Made by a program: the position numbers and the translations under genes
Source of the DNA: Streptococcus sp. M334
GTDB taxonomy: Bacteria; Bacillota; Bacilli; Lactobacillales; Streptococcaceae
Direction: 5' to 3'
DNA: 52,353 bases
Assembly: GCF_000187745.1 (NCBI RefSeq)
Contig: NZ_GL732486.1
Span: forward strand, 276,898-329,250
Part shown: piece after piece, positions 27,066-36,131 of the stretch
Position numbering within the stretch: position 1 is the first letter of the stretch
Layout: each line of letters begins with the position of its first letter
Notes under the pieces: generated by a model
The model's input: the letters and a program-made list of their open reading frames with translations, nothing else
What the model was told of the DNA's origin: nothing
Database searches by the model: none

Positions 27066-28406
27066 ATGGAAAAGTATTTATCGGTAACAACTTTGACCAA
27101 GTATCTGAAAATGAAATTCGATAAAGACCCGTACTTGGAACGGGTATATTTAACTGGTCAAGTTTCCAACTTTCGTAAACGACCTACTCACCAATATTTC
27201 TCCCTAAAGGATGACCATGCAGTTATTCAAGCGACCATCTGGTCTGGGATTTATCAGAAATTAGGCTTCGACCTAGAAGAAGGGATGAAAATCAATGTGA
27301 TTGGGCGCGTGCAGGTCTATGAACCAAGTGGTAGCTACTCCATCATCATAGAAAAGGCTGAGCCTGATGGAGTTGGTGCGCTTGCGATTCAGTTTGAACA
27401 ACTCAAGAAAAAATTGGCAGAAGAAGGCCTGTTTCAAGAACGCTTCAAGCAAGCTCTGCCCCAATTTTCTAAGAGAATTGGTGTGGTAACTAGCCGTAGT
27501 GGAGCTGTTATTCGAGATATTATCACGACCGTCAGCAGGCGATTTCCAGGTGTCGATATACTCCTCTATCCGACCAAGGTGCAAGGTGATGGTTCTGCGG
27601 AGGAAATTGCTCGTAATATTGCGCGTGCTAATCAACGGGACGATTTGGATTTGCTGATTATTGGTCGTGGTGGTGGTTCCATCGAGGATCTCTGGGCCTT
27701 TAACGAAGAAATTGTGGTACGAGCTATTTTTGAATCTCGTTTGCCAGTTATCTCTAGTGTAGGACATGAGACAGATGTGACTTTAGCAGATTTTGTGGCA
27801 GATCGCCGTGCTGCAACGCCAACAGCTGCAGCTGAACTAGCAACACCTGTGACCAAGTTGGATATACTAGCTCATTTGCAAAATCAAGAAAAACGGATGG
27901 CAACAGCAGTCCGAAATGTCCTATCTAAGAAACAAGAAGCCCTAAAAAAATGCAGTCAGTCAGTCATCTTTAGACAACCAGAGCGCTTGTATGATGGTTA
28001 TTTGCAACGCTTGGATCAACTGCAACTGCGCTTAAAACAAAGTTTACGAACACGGATTTCTGATAACAAACAATTGGTCCAAGCAAGGAAGCATCGACTA
28101 GTCCAGTTATCACCTGTTACTAAAATCCAACGTTATCAGGATCGGCTTGCACAGTTGGACAAGCTCCTCCGTAGCCAAATGGCGTTAGTTTATGATGCCA
28201 AGGTTGCTGAAGTCAAGAGATTATCAGAAGCCTTGCTGATGTTGGATACCAGTCGAATCGTGGCGCGTGGCTATGCAATTGTCAAAAAAGAAGATTCCGT
28301 TATCGATTCGGTTGAAAATTTGAAGAAAAAAGACCAAGTGACGCTTTTAATGCGAGATGGTCAAGTAGAATTAGAGGTTAAAGATGTCAAAACAAAAGAA
28401 ATTTGA
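27066..28406 (+). CDS. xseA: Exodeoxyribonuclease VII large subunit
   Basis: Large subunit of the single-strand-specific exonuclease VII. The 446-aa protein has the N-terminal OB-fold (about 1-100; [15 protein letters not shown]), the catalytic domain with [30 protein letters not shown] and [25 protein letters not shown], and a long C-terminal coiled coil. The start is ATG at 27066 (MEKYLS); the GTG at 27060 overlaps the ribosome-binding site. The end overlaps xseB by 23 bp. Confidence 0.96.
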   Translation: MEKYLSVTTLTKYLKMKFDKDPYLERVYLTGQVSNFRKRPTHQYFSLKDDHAVIQATIWSGIYQKLGFDLEEGMKINVIGRVQVYEPSGSYSIIIEKAEPDGVGALAIQFEQLKKKLAEEGLFQERFKQALPQFSKRIGVVTSRSGAVIRDIITTVSRRFPGVDILLYPTKVQGDGSAEEIARNIARANQRDDLDLLIIGRGGGSIEDLWAFNEEIVVRAIFESRLPVISSVGHETDVTLADFVADRRAATPTAAAELATPVTKLDILAHLQNQEKRMATAVRNVLSKKQEALKKCSQSVIFRQPERLYDGYLQRLDQLQLRLKQSLRTRISDNKQLVQARKHRLVQLSPVTKIQRYQDRLAQLDKLLRSQMALVYDAKVAEVKRLSEALLMLDTSRIVARGYAIVKKEDSVIDSVENLKKKDQVTLLMRDGQVELEVKDVKTKEI

Positions 28407-28596
28407 GGAAAATCTAGCAGAACTGGAAATCATTGTCCAAAGTTTAGAAAATGGTGAAATTGCTCTAGAAGATGCGATTGCGGCCTTTCAAAAGGGCATG
28501 GTCTTGTCAAAAGAGCTCCAAGCGACGTTGGACAAGGCTGAAAAGACCTTGGTCAAGGTCATGCAAGAAGATGGAACAGAAAGTGATTTTGAATGA
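28384..28596 (+). CDS. xseB: Exodeoxyribonuclease VII small subunit
   Basis: A 70-aa helical protein that binds XseA to form exonuclease VII. It shows the typical [26 protein letters not shown] pattern. Its start lies inside xseA and its stop overlaps ispA by 4 bp (ATGA), so translation of the three is coupled. Confidence 0.95.
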   Translation: MSKQKKFEENLAELEIIVQSLENGEIALEDAIAAFQKGMVLSKELQATLDKAEKTLVKVMQEDGTESDFE

Positions 28597-29468
28597 AGAA
28601 GCAAGAAAAATTAGCTCTTGTCCAGTCGGCTTTGGAAGACTTTTATGGAGACCAGCAGTTTGCCTCTAGCTTGCGAGAATCTGTTCTCTATTCCATTCAT
28701 GCTGGTGGCAAGCGCATTCGGCCCTTTCTCTTGTTAGAAGTTTTGGAAGCCTTACAAGTTGCCATCAAACCTGCTCACGCGCAGGTGGCTGCGGCCTTGG
28801 AAATGATCCATACAGGGAGCTTGATTCATGATGATCTTCCAGCTATGGATGATGATGATTACCGTCGGGGACGCTTGACCAACCACAAGAAATTTGGAGA
28901 AGCAATGGCGATTTTGGCTGGAGATGCCTTGTTCCTAGATCCATATGCCTTGATAGCGCAGGCAGATTTGCCAAGTCAGATCAAGGTGGACTTGATTGCC
29001 AACCTATCTCTTGCTTCAGGTAGTCTGGGTATGGTGGCAGGGCAGGTTTTGGACATGGAGGGTGAACATCAGCATTTGTCTTTGGAAGAACTCCAGACTA
29101 TTCATGCTAATAAAACTGGAAAACTACTAGCTTATCCCTTCCAAGCGGCTGCTATTATTGCGGAATTGGCACCTGAAATGCAGGAAAAGCTGAAAACTGT
29201 TGGGGAATTGATTGGACTTGCTTTTCAAGTTCGAGATGATGTACTGGATGTGACCGCCAGTTTTGAGGAAATCGGCAAGACACCACAAAAGGACTTGCAT
29301 GCAGAAAAGTCAACCTATCCTGCCTTGTTGGGCTTGGAAGAGGCTATTATCTTTTGTAACCAGACTTTGGATCAAGCTAATGCAAAATTAGACGACATTG
29401 CCCAGCAGGTTCCTTTTGAGATAGAATCGATTGTAAAAGTAGTAGAAAGTTTGAGAATCAATGGCTAA
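28593..29468 (+). CDS. ispA: Polyprenyl synthetase, farnesyl diphosphate synthase
   Basis: Condenses isopentenyl and dimethylallyl diphosphate to geranyl/farnesyl diphosphate, feeding undecaprenyl phosphate for cell-wall synthesis. The 291-aa protein has the first Asp-rich motif in [15 protein letters not shown] (about 84-98) and the second in RDDVLD (about 216-221). Length and the two extra residues in the first motif fit bacterial short-chain type FPP synthase. Start overlaps xseB; end overlaps tlyA by 8 bp. Confidence 0.94.
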   Translation: MKKQEKLALVQSALEDFYGDQQFASSLRESVLYSIHAGGKRIRPFLLLEVLEALQVAIKPAHAQVAAALEMIHTGSLIHDDLPAMDDDDYRRGRLTNHKKFGEAMAILAGDALFLDPYALIAQADLPSQIKVDLIANLSLASGSLGMVAGQVLDMEGEHQHLSLEELQTIHANKTGKLLAYPFQAAAIIAELAPEMQEKLKTVGELIGLAFQVRDDVLDVTASFEEIGKTPQKDLHAEKSTYPALLGLEEAIIFCNQTLDQANAKLDDIAQQVPFEIESIVKVVESLRING

Positions 29469-30276
29469 GGAAAGAGTGGACGTACTAGCTTATAAACAGG
29501 GTTTGTTTGAAACGCGAGAACAGGCCAAGCGTGGTGTCATGGCTGGCCTAGTCGTAGCAGTCCTTAACGGAGAACGGTTTGACAAACCAGGAGAGAAAAT
29601 TCCAGATGACACCGAGCTAAAACTCAAGGGCGAGAAACTCAAGTATGTTAGTCGTGGTGGTTTGAAACTGGAAAAGGCCTTGCAGGTCTTTGATTTATCA
29701 GTTGATGGGGCGACCACAATTGATATCGGTGCCTCTACTGGAGGTTTTACCGATGTCATGTTGCAAAATGGTGCTGAGTTAGTCTTTGCAGTTGATGTTG
29801 GTACTAATCAGTTGGCTTGGAAATTACGCCAAGATCCACGTGTTGTCAGCATGGAGCAGTTCAATTTCCGCTATGCTGAAAAGACTGATTTCGAGCAGGA
29901 ACCGAGCTTTGCCAGTATTGATGTGAGTTTCATTTCCCTCAGTCTGATTCTTCCGGCCTTGCACCGTGTTTTGGCTAATCAAGGTCAGGTCGTGGCTTTG
30001 GTTAAGCCCCAGTTTGAGGCAGGACGTGAGCAGATTGGGAAAAATGGAATCATTCGCGACGCCAAGGTTCACCAGAATGTCCTTGAATCTGTCACAACTA
30101 TGGCAGTAGAGGAAGGTTTTTCAGTCCTTGGTTTGGACTTTTCCCCCATCCAAGGTGGACATGGAAATATTGAATTTTTAGCGTATTTAAAAAAAGAAGA
30201 GTCAGCAAGCAATCAGGTTCTTGCTGAGATTGAGGAAGTAGTAGAGAGGGCGCATAGTCAATTTAAAAATGAATAA
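29461..30276 (+). CDS. tlyA: TlyA-family rRNA 2'-O-methyltransferase
   Basis: A 271-aa protein of the TlyA/YqxC family, often annotated as hemolysin A but in characterised cases an rRNA cytidine 2'-O-methyltransferase. It has an N-terminal S4 RNA-binding domain (about 4-65; ERVDVLAYKQGLFETREQAKRG) and a FtsJ-like methyltransferase domain with SAM motif DIGASTGGFTDVML (about 87-100) and LVKPQFEAGRE. No secretion signal, so a haemolysin role is unlikely. Overlaps ispA and argR by 8 bp each. Confidence 0.92.
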   Translation: MAKERVDVLAYKQGLFETREQAKRGVMAGLVVAVLNGERFDKPGEKIPDDTELKLKGEKLKYVSRGGLKLEKALQVFDLSVDGATTIDIGASTGGFTDVMLQNGAELVFAVDVGTNQLAWKLRQDPRVVSMEQFNFRYAEKTDFEQEPSFASIDVSFISLSLILPALHRVLANQGQVVALVKPQFEAGREQIGKNGIIRDAKVHQNVLESVTTMAVEEGFSVLGLDFSPIQGGHGNIEFLAYLKKEESASNQVLAEIEEVVERAHSQFKNE

Positions 30277-30700
30277 AAAAGAGAGACTTGAAAAAATTAG
30301 ACGATTTGTGACAGATTATCAAATCGGTACACAAGAAGAAATTGTAGAACATTTGAAAGAGGCAGGTATCAGTGCCACTCAGGCAACGGTATCCCGAGAT
30401 ATAAAAGAATTAGGTATTGTCAAAATTCCTTTGAGAGATAACACCTATGTCTATGAATTACCAAAATCAATCGTAAAAAGTTTGCAACTGGCTGAAGACA
30501 ATATCGAATCGGCAGAATTGATGGACAAGATGATCAATCTCCAAGTGATTCCAGGAAATACGGCTTTTGTAAAAGCTCAGTTAACCGAGACTTTTGCGGA
30601 CAAGATTTTTAGCTGTTTGGCTGATGATAGCTCGATTTTAGTCATTGCCAGAAGTGAAAGTCTAGCTGTGGAAATCTTTGAACAAGTAAAAAATTGGTAG
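30269..30700 (+). CDS. argR: ArgR-family regulator (second copy)
   Basis: A 143-aa ArgR/AhrC-type protein in the conserved position between tlyA and recN. The winged helix has QATVSRDIKELGIVKIPL; the C-terminal domain reads FADKIFSCLADDSSILVIARSE, where the usual GDD triad of arginine-binding members is changed to ADD. Streptococci commonly carry several ArgR paralogs that act together. It may sense arginine less strongly or act as a partner of the protein at 6282-6752; that is inference. Co-transcribed with tlyA and recN. Confidence 0.9.
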   Translation: MNKKERLEKIRRFVTDYQIGTQEEIVEHLKEAGISATQATVSRDIKELGIVKIPLRDNTYVYELPKSIVKSLQLAEDNIESAELMDKMINLQVIPGNTAFVKAQLTETFADKIFSCLADDSSILVIARSESLAVEIFEQVKNW

Positions 30701-30706
30701 GTCTGT

Positions 30707-32374
30707 ATGTTACTTGAAATTTCGATAAAAAACTTTGCCATTATTGAGGCTATTTCCCTCAATTTTGAAAAGGGGATGACTGTCCTGACTGGTGAAACGG
30801 GTGCAGGGAAGTCGATTATCATTGATGCCATGAATATGATGTTGGGATCTCGTGCGACGACAGATGTTATTCGTCACGGTGCGCCAAAGGCAGAGATTGA
30901 GGGGCTATTCTCCGTTGAAAATAGTCGCCTTTTGCAGGAGATTTTTAATGAGCAAGGTTTGGAAATGGGTGATGAAATTATCATCCGTCGGGAAATCTTG
31001 CAAAATGGTCGGAGTATCAGTCGTGTAAATGGTCAGATGGTCAATCTGTCTGTTTTGCGTGCTATTGGACAACATCTGGTAGATATTCATGGTCAGCATG
31101 ACCAAGAAGAGTTAATGCGTCCTCAACTTCATATTCAGATGTTGGATGAATTTGGTGATACAGCCTTTTGTACCTTGAAAGAAACCTATCAGACGAGTTT
31201 TGATGCCTATCGAAAAATGCGCAAGCAGGTCCTGGAAGTCAAGAAAAACCAACAGGAACACAAGGCTCGTATCGAAATGTTGGAATTTCAAATGGCAGAG
31301 ATTGAGGCAGCAAACTTGCAAGCAGGTGAGGACTTGTCTCTTAACCAAGAGCGAGATAAACTCCTCAACCATAAAAATATAGCGGATACCCTAACCAATG
31401 CCTACAGTATGTTGGACAATGAAGAGTTTTCAAGTCTGGCCAATGTTCGTTCGGCCATGAATGACATGGAAAGTGTCGAAGAGTATGACCCTGAATACCG
31501 TGAAATTTCAAGCTCTCTGTCTGAGACCTACTATGTCTTAGAAGATATTAGCAAGCATCTGGAAGCAATCATTGAGGACCTTGATTTTGATGGCAATCGT
31601 CTCATGCAGGTTGAGAATCGCTTGAACCTCCTTCATACCATTACCCGCAAGTATGGTGGGACTGTTGACGATGTCTTGCTCTATTTCGCCAAGATTACGG
31701 AAGAATACAATCTCTTGACAGGCAATAACCTTTCGTCTGAGGACATGGAAGCGGAGCTCAAGAAATTGGAAGTCAATCTTGTTGATTTGGCTGGTCAGCT
31801 TGCATCTGCTCGTCATGACTTGGCTCAGCAGCTAGAAGCAGAAATTAAACAAGAACTGCAAGACCTCTATATGGAAAAAGCCCAGTTTCAGGTTCGTTTT
31901 AGTAAGGGCAAATTCAGTCGTGAAGGAAATGAAATGGTTGAGTTTTACATTTCAACCAACCCTGGCGAAGACTTTAAACCCTTGGTCAAGGTTGCGTCTG
32001 GTGGGGAATTATCCCGTCTCATGCTAGCCATTAAGTCTGCCTTTTCACGTAAAGAAGGCAAGACAAGTATTGTCTTTGATGAAGTGGATACAGGAGTTTC
32101 AGGCCGTGTAGCTCAGGCCATTGCACAGAAGATTCATAAGATTGGCCAGCATGGTCAGGTTCTGGCTATTTCCCATTTGCCACAAGTGATTGCGATTGCG
32201 GATTATCAATTCTTTATTGAGAAGATTAGCAATGACCATTCAACAGTTTCGACTGTTCGTCTCTTGACGGTTGAAGAGCGAGTGGAGGAAGTTGCCAAGA
32301 TGTTGGCAGGTGATGATGTGACGGAAGCAGCCCTGACGCAAGCCAGAGAATTGTTGAGAAACAAGGAGAAATAA
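30707..32374 (+). CDS. recN: DNA repair protein RecN
   Basis: SMC-like ATPase acting early in double-strand-break repair and, in naturally competent species, in processing incoming DNA. The 555-aa protein has the Walker A TGETGAGKSI (about 29-38), two coiled-coil arms (about 155-370), the ABC signature SGGELSRLMLAI and Walker B SIVFDEVDTGVSG near the C-terminus. It starts 6 bp after argR. Length matches the family. Confidence 0.96.
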   Translation: MLLEISIKNFAIIEAISLNFEKGMTVLTGETGAGKSIIIDAMNMMLGSRATTDVIRHGAPKAEIEGLFSVENSRLLQEIFNEQGLEMGDEIIIRREILQNGRSISRVNGQMVNLSVLRAIGQHLVDIHGQHDQEELMRPQLHIQMLDEFGDTAFCTLKETYQTSFDAYRKMRKQVLEVKKNQQEHKARIEMLEFQMAEIEAANLQAGEDLSLNQERDKLLNHKNIADTLTNAYSMLDNEEFSSLANVRSAMNDMESVEEYDPEYREISSSLSETYYVLEDISKHLEAIIEDLDFDGNRLMQVENRLNLLHTITRKYGGTVDDVLLYFAKITEEYNLLTGNNLSSEDMEAELKKLEVNLVDLAGQLASARHDLAQQLEAEIKQELQDLYMEKAQFQVRFSKGKFSREGNEMVEFYISTNPGEDFKPLVKVASGGELSRLMLAIKSAFSRKEGKTSIVFDEVDTGVSGRVAQAIAQKIHKIGQHGQVLAISHLPQVIAIADYQFFIEKISNDHSTVSTVRLLTVEERVEEVAKMLAGDDVTEAALTQARELLRNKEK

Positions 32375-32375
32375 G

Positions 32376-33104
32376 ATGACAGACTATTATGTAATTGGAG
32401 ATGTTCACGGAAAAGCTGGGATGCTAGAAGACCTTCTCAAAACATGGGACGGTCAGACCCAGTTGCTCTTTCTAGGGGATTTGATTGACCGCGGTGAAGA
32501 TAGTCGCCGTGTTCTTGAAATGGTCAAGGACTTAGTGGACAATCAAGGGGCAATCTGTTTGTCAGGAAACCACGAGTATATGTTTTTGACTTGGCTTGAT
32601 GACCCACAAGAAAGCTATGACCACTATCGTCGCAATGGTGGAGATACAACCATTAACTCTATCCTGGGTCGTCCCTTGGATGCACCAGTTGATGGAGTTG
32701 AGGATGCCAAGCGAGTTGCTACTGAAGCAGCAGATTTGGTCGAATTCATTCGTCAAATGCCTTTTGTGGTAGAGACAGACAAGTATATCTTTGTTCACGC
32801 AGGTATTGATTTGACCTTGGATGACTGGCATGAAACCACAGATTATAAAAAGGTCTGGCTCAGAAAACCATTCCACGAAGCCGAAAATCATACTGGAAAA
32901 ACCATTGTCTTTGGTCATACGCCAGTTTATGGTTTGTTGAAGCAAGAACGTGGTACAGCAGAGCTTTGGACTACAGAAGATGGTAAGATTGGGATGGATG
33001 GAGGAGCTGTTTATGGTGGTGTCCTTCACGGGATTGTCTTTACAGACCAGGGAATGACAGAACGCCACTTTATCGAAAATGACGGCTTTGTCGCTGAAGA
33101 TTAG
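32376..33104 (+). CDS. Metallophosphatase (calcineurin-like, PPP family)
   Basis: A 242-aa protein with the metallophosphoesterase signature GDVHGKAG (8-15), GDLIDRGED (about 33-41), GNHEYM and a downstream HAGID and GHTPVYG. These are the bis(5'-nucleosyl)-tetraphosphatase/serine-threonine phosphatase motifs. It follows recN with a 1-bp gap. The substrate (phosphoprotein or dinucleoside polyphosphate) cannot be told from the sequence. Confidence 0.88.
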   Translation: MTDYYVIGDVHGKAGMLEDLLKTWDGQTQLLFLGDLIDRGEDSRRVLEMVKDLVDNQGAICLSGNHEYMFLTWLDDPQESYDHYRRNGGDTTINSILGRPLDAPVDGVEDAKRVATEAADLVEFIRQMPFVVETDKYIFVHAGIDLTLDDWHETTDYKKVWLRKPFHEAENHTGKTIVFGHTPVYGLLKQERGTAELWTTEDGKIGMDGGAVYGGVLHGIVFTDQGMTERHFIENDGFVAED

Positions 33105-33125
33105 TACTCCTAGCAGGGTATGGTC

Positions 33126-33154
33126 TTGTCAAATTATCAAAAACAATTTATAAT
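33126..33154 (+). promoter_or_regulatory. lepA promoter
   Basis: TTGTCA (33126-33131), 17-bp spacer, TATAAT (33149-33154): a near-consensus sigma-A promoter 29 bp before the lepA ATG. Confidence 0.85.
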
Positions 33155-33182
33155 AAATAGATACCCTGAAAGGAAGAGAATC

Positions 33183-35006
33183 ATGAACTTAGAAGATTTG
33201 AAAAAACGACAGGAGAAGATTCGTAACTTCTCTATTATCGCCCATATTGACCACGGAAAGTCGACTCTAGCAGACCGCATTTTGGAAAAAACAGAGACGG
33301 TTTCAAGTCGTGAAATGCAGGCCCAGCTTTTGGATAGTATGGATTTAGAGCGAGAACGTGGGATTACCATTAAGTTGAATGCCATTGAGCTGAATTATAC
33401 TGCAAAAGATGGGGAAACTTATATTTTCCACTTGATTGACACGCCAGGGCACGTTGACTTTACCTATGAAGTTTCGCGTTCGCTAGCTGCCTGTGAGGGA
33501 GCGATTTTGGTGGTCGATGCCGCCCAAGGAATTGAGGCTCAAACCCTTGCCAATGTTTATCTGGCCTTGGACAATGATTTGGAAATCATGCCAGTCATTA
33601 ACAAAATTGACCTGCCGGCTGCAGACCCTGAGCGCGTGCGTACTGAGATTGAAGATGTGATTGGTTTGGATGCCAGTGAAGCAGTTTTGGCTTCTGCCAA
33701 GGCTGGTATCGGTATTGAAGAAATCCTCGAGCAGATCGTAGAAAAAGTACCAGCACCAACGGGTGATGTGACGGCGCCACTTAAGGCCTTGATTTTCGAC
33801 TCTGTTTACGATGCCTACCGTGGGGTTATCCTCCAAGTGCGTGTCATGGATGGGGTTGTCAAACCTGGCGATAAGATTCAGCTTATGAGCAATGGCAAGA
33901 CCTTTGATGTGACAGAAGTTGGTATTTTTACCCCGAAAGCAGTTGGTCGTGATTTCCTTGCGACTGGTGATGTTGGTTATATTGCAGCTTCTATCAAGAC
34001 GGTTCAGGACACTCGTGTGGGTGATACCGTTACCTTGGCAACCAATCCTGCGGCAGAGCCATTACATGGTTACAAGCAGATGAATCCTATGGTCTTTGCG
34101 GGCCTCTATCCAATCGAATCAAACAAGTACAATGACCTACGTGAAGCCCTTGAAAAATTGCAACTGAATGATGCTAGTCTTCAGTTTGAACCAGAAACAT
34201 CTCAGGCACTTGGATTTGGTTTCCGTTGTGGTTTCCTTGGACTCCTCCATATGGATGTTATCCAAGAACGTTTAGAGCGTGAGTTCAACATCGACCTCAT
34301 CATGACAGCGCCATCTGTTATCTATAAGGTTAATCAAACCGACGGTGAGTCTATGGATGTGTCGAACCCATCTGAGTTTCCAGACCCAACTAAGATTGCG
34401 ACCATTGAAGAACCTTATGTTAAGGCGCAAATCATGGTACCACAGGAGTTTGTTGGAGCAGTGATGGAGTTGGCACAGCGTAAGCGTGGGGACTTCGTGA
34501 CGATGGACTATATTGATGATAACCGTGTCAATGTTATCTATCAAATTCCACTGGCTGAAATTGTCTTTGACTTCTTTGATAAGCTTAAGTCTTCGACACG
34601 TGGTTATGCAAGCTTTGACTACGAATTGTCAGAGTATCGTCCGTCTAAGCTGGTGAAAATGGATATCCTTCTTAATGGAGACAAGGTGGATGCCCTCAGC
34701 TTTATCGTTCACAAGGACTTTGCCTACGAACGTGGAAAACTCATCGTTGATAAGCTCAAGAAAATTATTCCTCGTCAACAATTTGAGGTGCCAATTCAAG
34801 CAGCTATTGGACACAAGATTGTGGCTCGTACTGATATCAAGGCCCTTCGTAAGAACGTACTTGCTAAATGTTATGGTGGTGACGTTTCTCGTAAACGCAA
34901 ACTCCTTGAAAAACAAAAAGCTGGTAAGAAGCGCATGAAAGCCATCGGATCAGTAGAAGTACCACAAGAAGCCTTCCTCAGCGTCTTGAGTATGGATGAA
35001 GAATAA
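33183..35006 (+). CDS. lepA: Elongation factor 4 (LepA)
   Basis: Ribosome-associated translational GTPase (EF4). The 607-aa protein has the G1 motif [15 protein letters not shown]3 DTPGHVDF and G4 NKIDLP, EF-G-like domains II, III and V, and the LepA-specific C-terminal domain ending [19 protein letters not shown]. The ATG at 33183 gives the family length and has an AAGGAAGAG site upstream; the longer frame from 33120 runs through the promoter and is not used. Confidence 0.96.
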   Translation: MNLEDLKKRQEKIRNFSIIAHIDHGKSTLADRILEKTETVSSREMQAQLLDSMDLERERGITIKLNAIELNYTAKDGETYIFHLIDTPGHVDFTYEVSRSLAACEGAILVVDAAQGIEAQTLANVYLALDNDLEIMPVINKIDLPAADPERVRTEIEDVIGLDASEAVLASAKAGIGIEEILEQIVEKVPAPTGDVTAPLKALIFDSVYDAYRGVILQVRVMDGVVKPGDKIQLMSNGKTFDVTEVGIFTPKAVGRDFLATGDVGYIAASIKTVQDTRVGDTVTLATNPAAEPLHGYKQMNPMVFAGLYPIESNKYNDLREALEKLQLNDASLQFEPETSQALGFGFRCGFLGLLHMDVIQERLEREFNIDLIMTAPSVIYKVNQTDGESMDVSNPSEFPDPTKIATIEEPYVKAQIMVPQEFVGAVMELAQRKRGDFVTMDYIDDNRVNVIYQIPLAEIVFDFFDKLKSSTRGYASFDYELSEYRPSKLVKMDILLNGDKVDALSFIVHKDFAYERGKLIVDKLKKIIPRQQFEVPIQAAIGHKIVARTDIKALRKNVLAKCYGGDVSRKRKLLEKQKAGKKRMKAIGSVEVPQEAFLSVLSMDEE

Positions 35007-35049
35007 GTTATCATAATTGCTTTTCTTGTTAATAGCAAAATTATATCAG

Positions 35050-35095
35050 AATCAATAGTAAAGCAGGCTTAAATGGTCTGCTTTTTTTGATTCCA
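35050..35095 (+). terminator. lepA terminator
   Basis: AAAGCAG/CTGCTTT hairpin (35060-35066 with 35078-35084) with T-run, flanked by an outer GAATCA/TGATTC pair. Confidence 0.88.
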
Positions 35096-35105
35096 AAACA
35101 AAAAA

Positions 35106-35140
35106 TGTTTAGTGTGTTTGTTTATGTGTTTGTTTCAATA
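35106..35140 (+). promoter_or_regulatory. Putative LacR-type operator repeats upstream of the PTS operon
   Basis: Repeated TGTTTAG/TGTTTGTTT/TGTTTGTTT motifs lie 60-95 bp upstream of the PTS promoter -35. DeoR-family sugar repressors such as LacR bind TGTTT-containing repeats, and the same motif recurs around the lacA promoter. Confidence 0.5.
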
Positions 35141-35199
35141 AGTAGAACTATAAAAACAACAAAAATATAAAAAAAGAGACAAAAAAGAACAGAAAATTA

Positions 35200-35228
35200 T
35201 TGACAACGATTTCATATAGTGTTATACT
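35200..35228 (+). promoter_or_regulatory. Promoter of the galactose PTS operon with overlapping cre
   Basis: Perfect TTGACA (35200-35205), 17-bp spacer, TATACT (35223-35228). The CcpA-box-like TTGACAACGATTTCAT (35200-35215) fits WTGNAANCGNWNNCWW except one base and overlaps the -35, a position expected to block initiation under glucose. Confidence 0.8.
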
Positions 35229-35264
35229 TATAACATAAAGTTAATGGAAAGAAGGGAAAACCTT

Positions 35265-35741
35265 ATGGGATTAGATCATTTCTTTGACAAAAACCTTGTG
35301 TTTTGCTTAGAAGCGAATAATCAAGAACATCTCTTTGATCAGGTTGCCACTTTATTGGAAGAACGAGAAATCGTAACTCCAACTTATCGTGAAGCCTTGA
35401 TCACGCGTGAAAAGTCATTTCCAACTGGCTTAGATATGGAATTTTTGGGTAAGGATTTGCCGAATGTGGCTATTCCTCATACAGATACGATTCATAATCT
35501 TGCCGAAAAAGTTGTAGTCGTTCGATTAGAGAAACCGGTGACTTTCCATAATATGATTGCGCCAGATAAGGAAGTAGAAGTATCCTTGCTCTTCTTTATC
35601 ATTAATAACTCAAGCTCAAGTCAAACGAACATTCTTGCTCAGTTGATGGACTTCTTTACAGGAAATGGTCATTTGGAAGATTTGGCTAAAATTTCTGAAC
35701 CAGAAGCTATCTATGCTTATATAGCTGAAGCAACTGCATAA
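35265..35741 (+). CDS. PTS EIIA component, galactitol/galactose type
   Basis: A 158-aa EIIA of the fructose/mannitol-galactitol fold. The phospho-acceptor is probably His72 in NVAIPHTDTIH. It accepts phosphate from HPr and passes it to the EIIB encoded next. The start at 35265 (MGLDHFF) is chosen because GAAGGG precedes it; the upstream in-frame ATG at 35244 lacks a site. The location before lacX-lacABCD implies uptake of galactose (or a related sugar) as its 6-phosphate, as described for a Gal-PTS in S. gordonii; specificity is inferred. Confidence 0.88.
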   Translation: MGLDHFFDKNLVFCLEANNQEHLFDQVATLLEEREIVTPTYREALITREKSFPTGLDMEFLGKDLPNVAIPHTDTIHNLAEKVVVVRLEKPVTFHNMIAPDKEVEVSLLFFIINNSSSSQTNILAQLMDFFTGNGHLEDLAKISEPEAIYAYIAEATA

Positions 35742-35779
35742 TCTTGTCTATTAAAAATATTAAATCGGAGGAAATCCAT

Positions 35780-36085
35780 ATGATTAAAATTCTTGCTGCC
35801 TGCGGTGCAGGTGTTAACTCAAGCCACCAAATTAAAAGTGCTCTTGAAGAAGAGCTTTCAAACCGTGGTTTTGATGTTCACTGTGATGCGGTAATGGTCA
35901 AAGACGTTAATGAAGACCTTATCAAAGGTTATGACATCTTTACACCAATTGCTGCAACAGATCTTGGTTTTGACCCAGGTATCCCAGTTATCGAAGCTGG
36001 ACCAATCTTATTCCGTATCCCAGCGATGAGTGCTCCAGTATTTGATAATATTGAAGCAGCTATTAAAGAACACGGATTAAGCTAA
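35780..36085 (+). CDS. PTS EIIB component, galactitol type
   Basis: A 101-aa EIIB with phospho-Cys8 in ILAACGAGVNSS, the P-loop-like signature of galactitol/lactose-type IIB proteins. It transfers the phosphate to the sugar during transport by EIIC. GGAGG lies upstream of the ATG at 35780. It follows EIIA by 38 bp and precedes EIIC by 46 bp. Confidence 0.9.
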   Translation: MIKILAACGAGVNSSHQIKSALEEELSNRGFDVHCDAVMVKDVNEDLIKGYDIFTPIAATDLGFDPGIPVIEAGPILFRIPAMSAPVFDNIEAAIKEHGLS

Positions 36086-36131
36086 TTTTAATTTGTTAAC
36101 ATTCATATAACATAAAAAGGGAGGAACTGTT

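Noticed and set aside
29461..30276. Annotation of this gene as a haemolysin
   Set aside because: The S4 plus FtsJ-like methyltransferase domains and the lack of a secretion signal fit an rRNA methyltransferase; the haemolysin name is historical.
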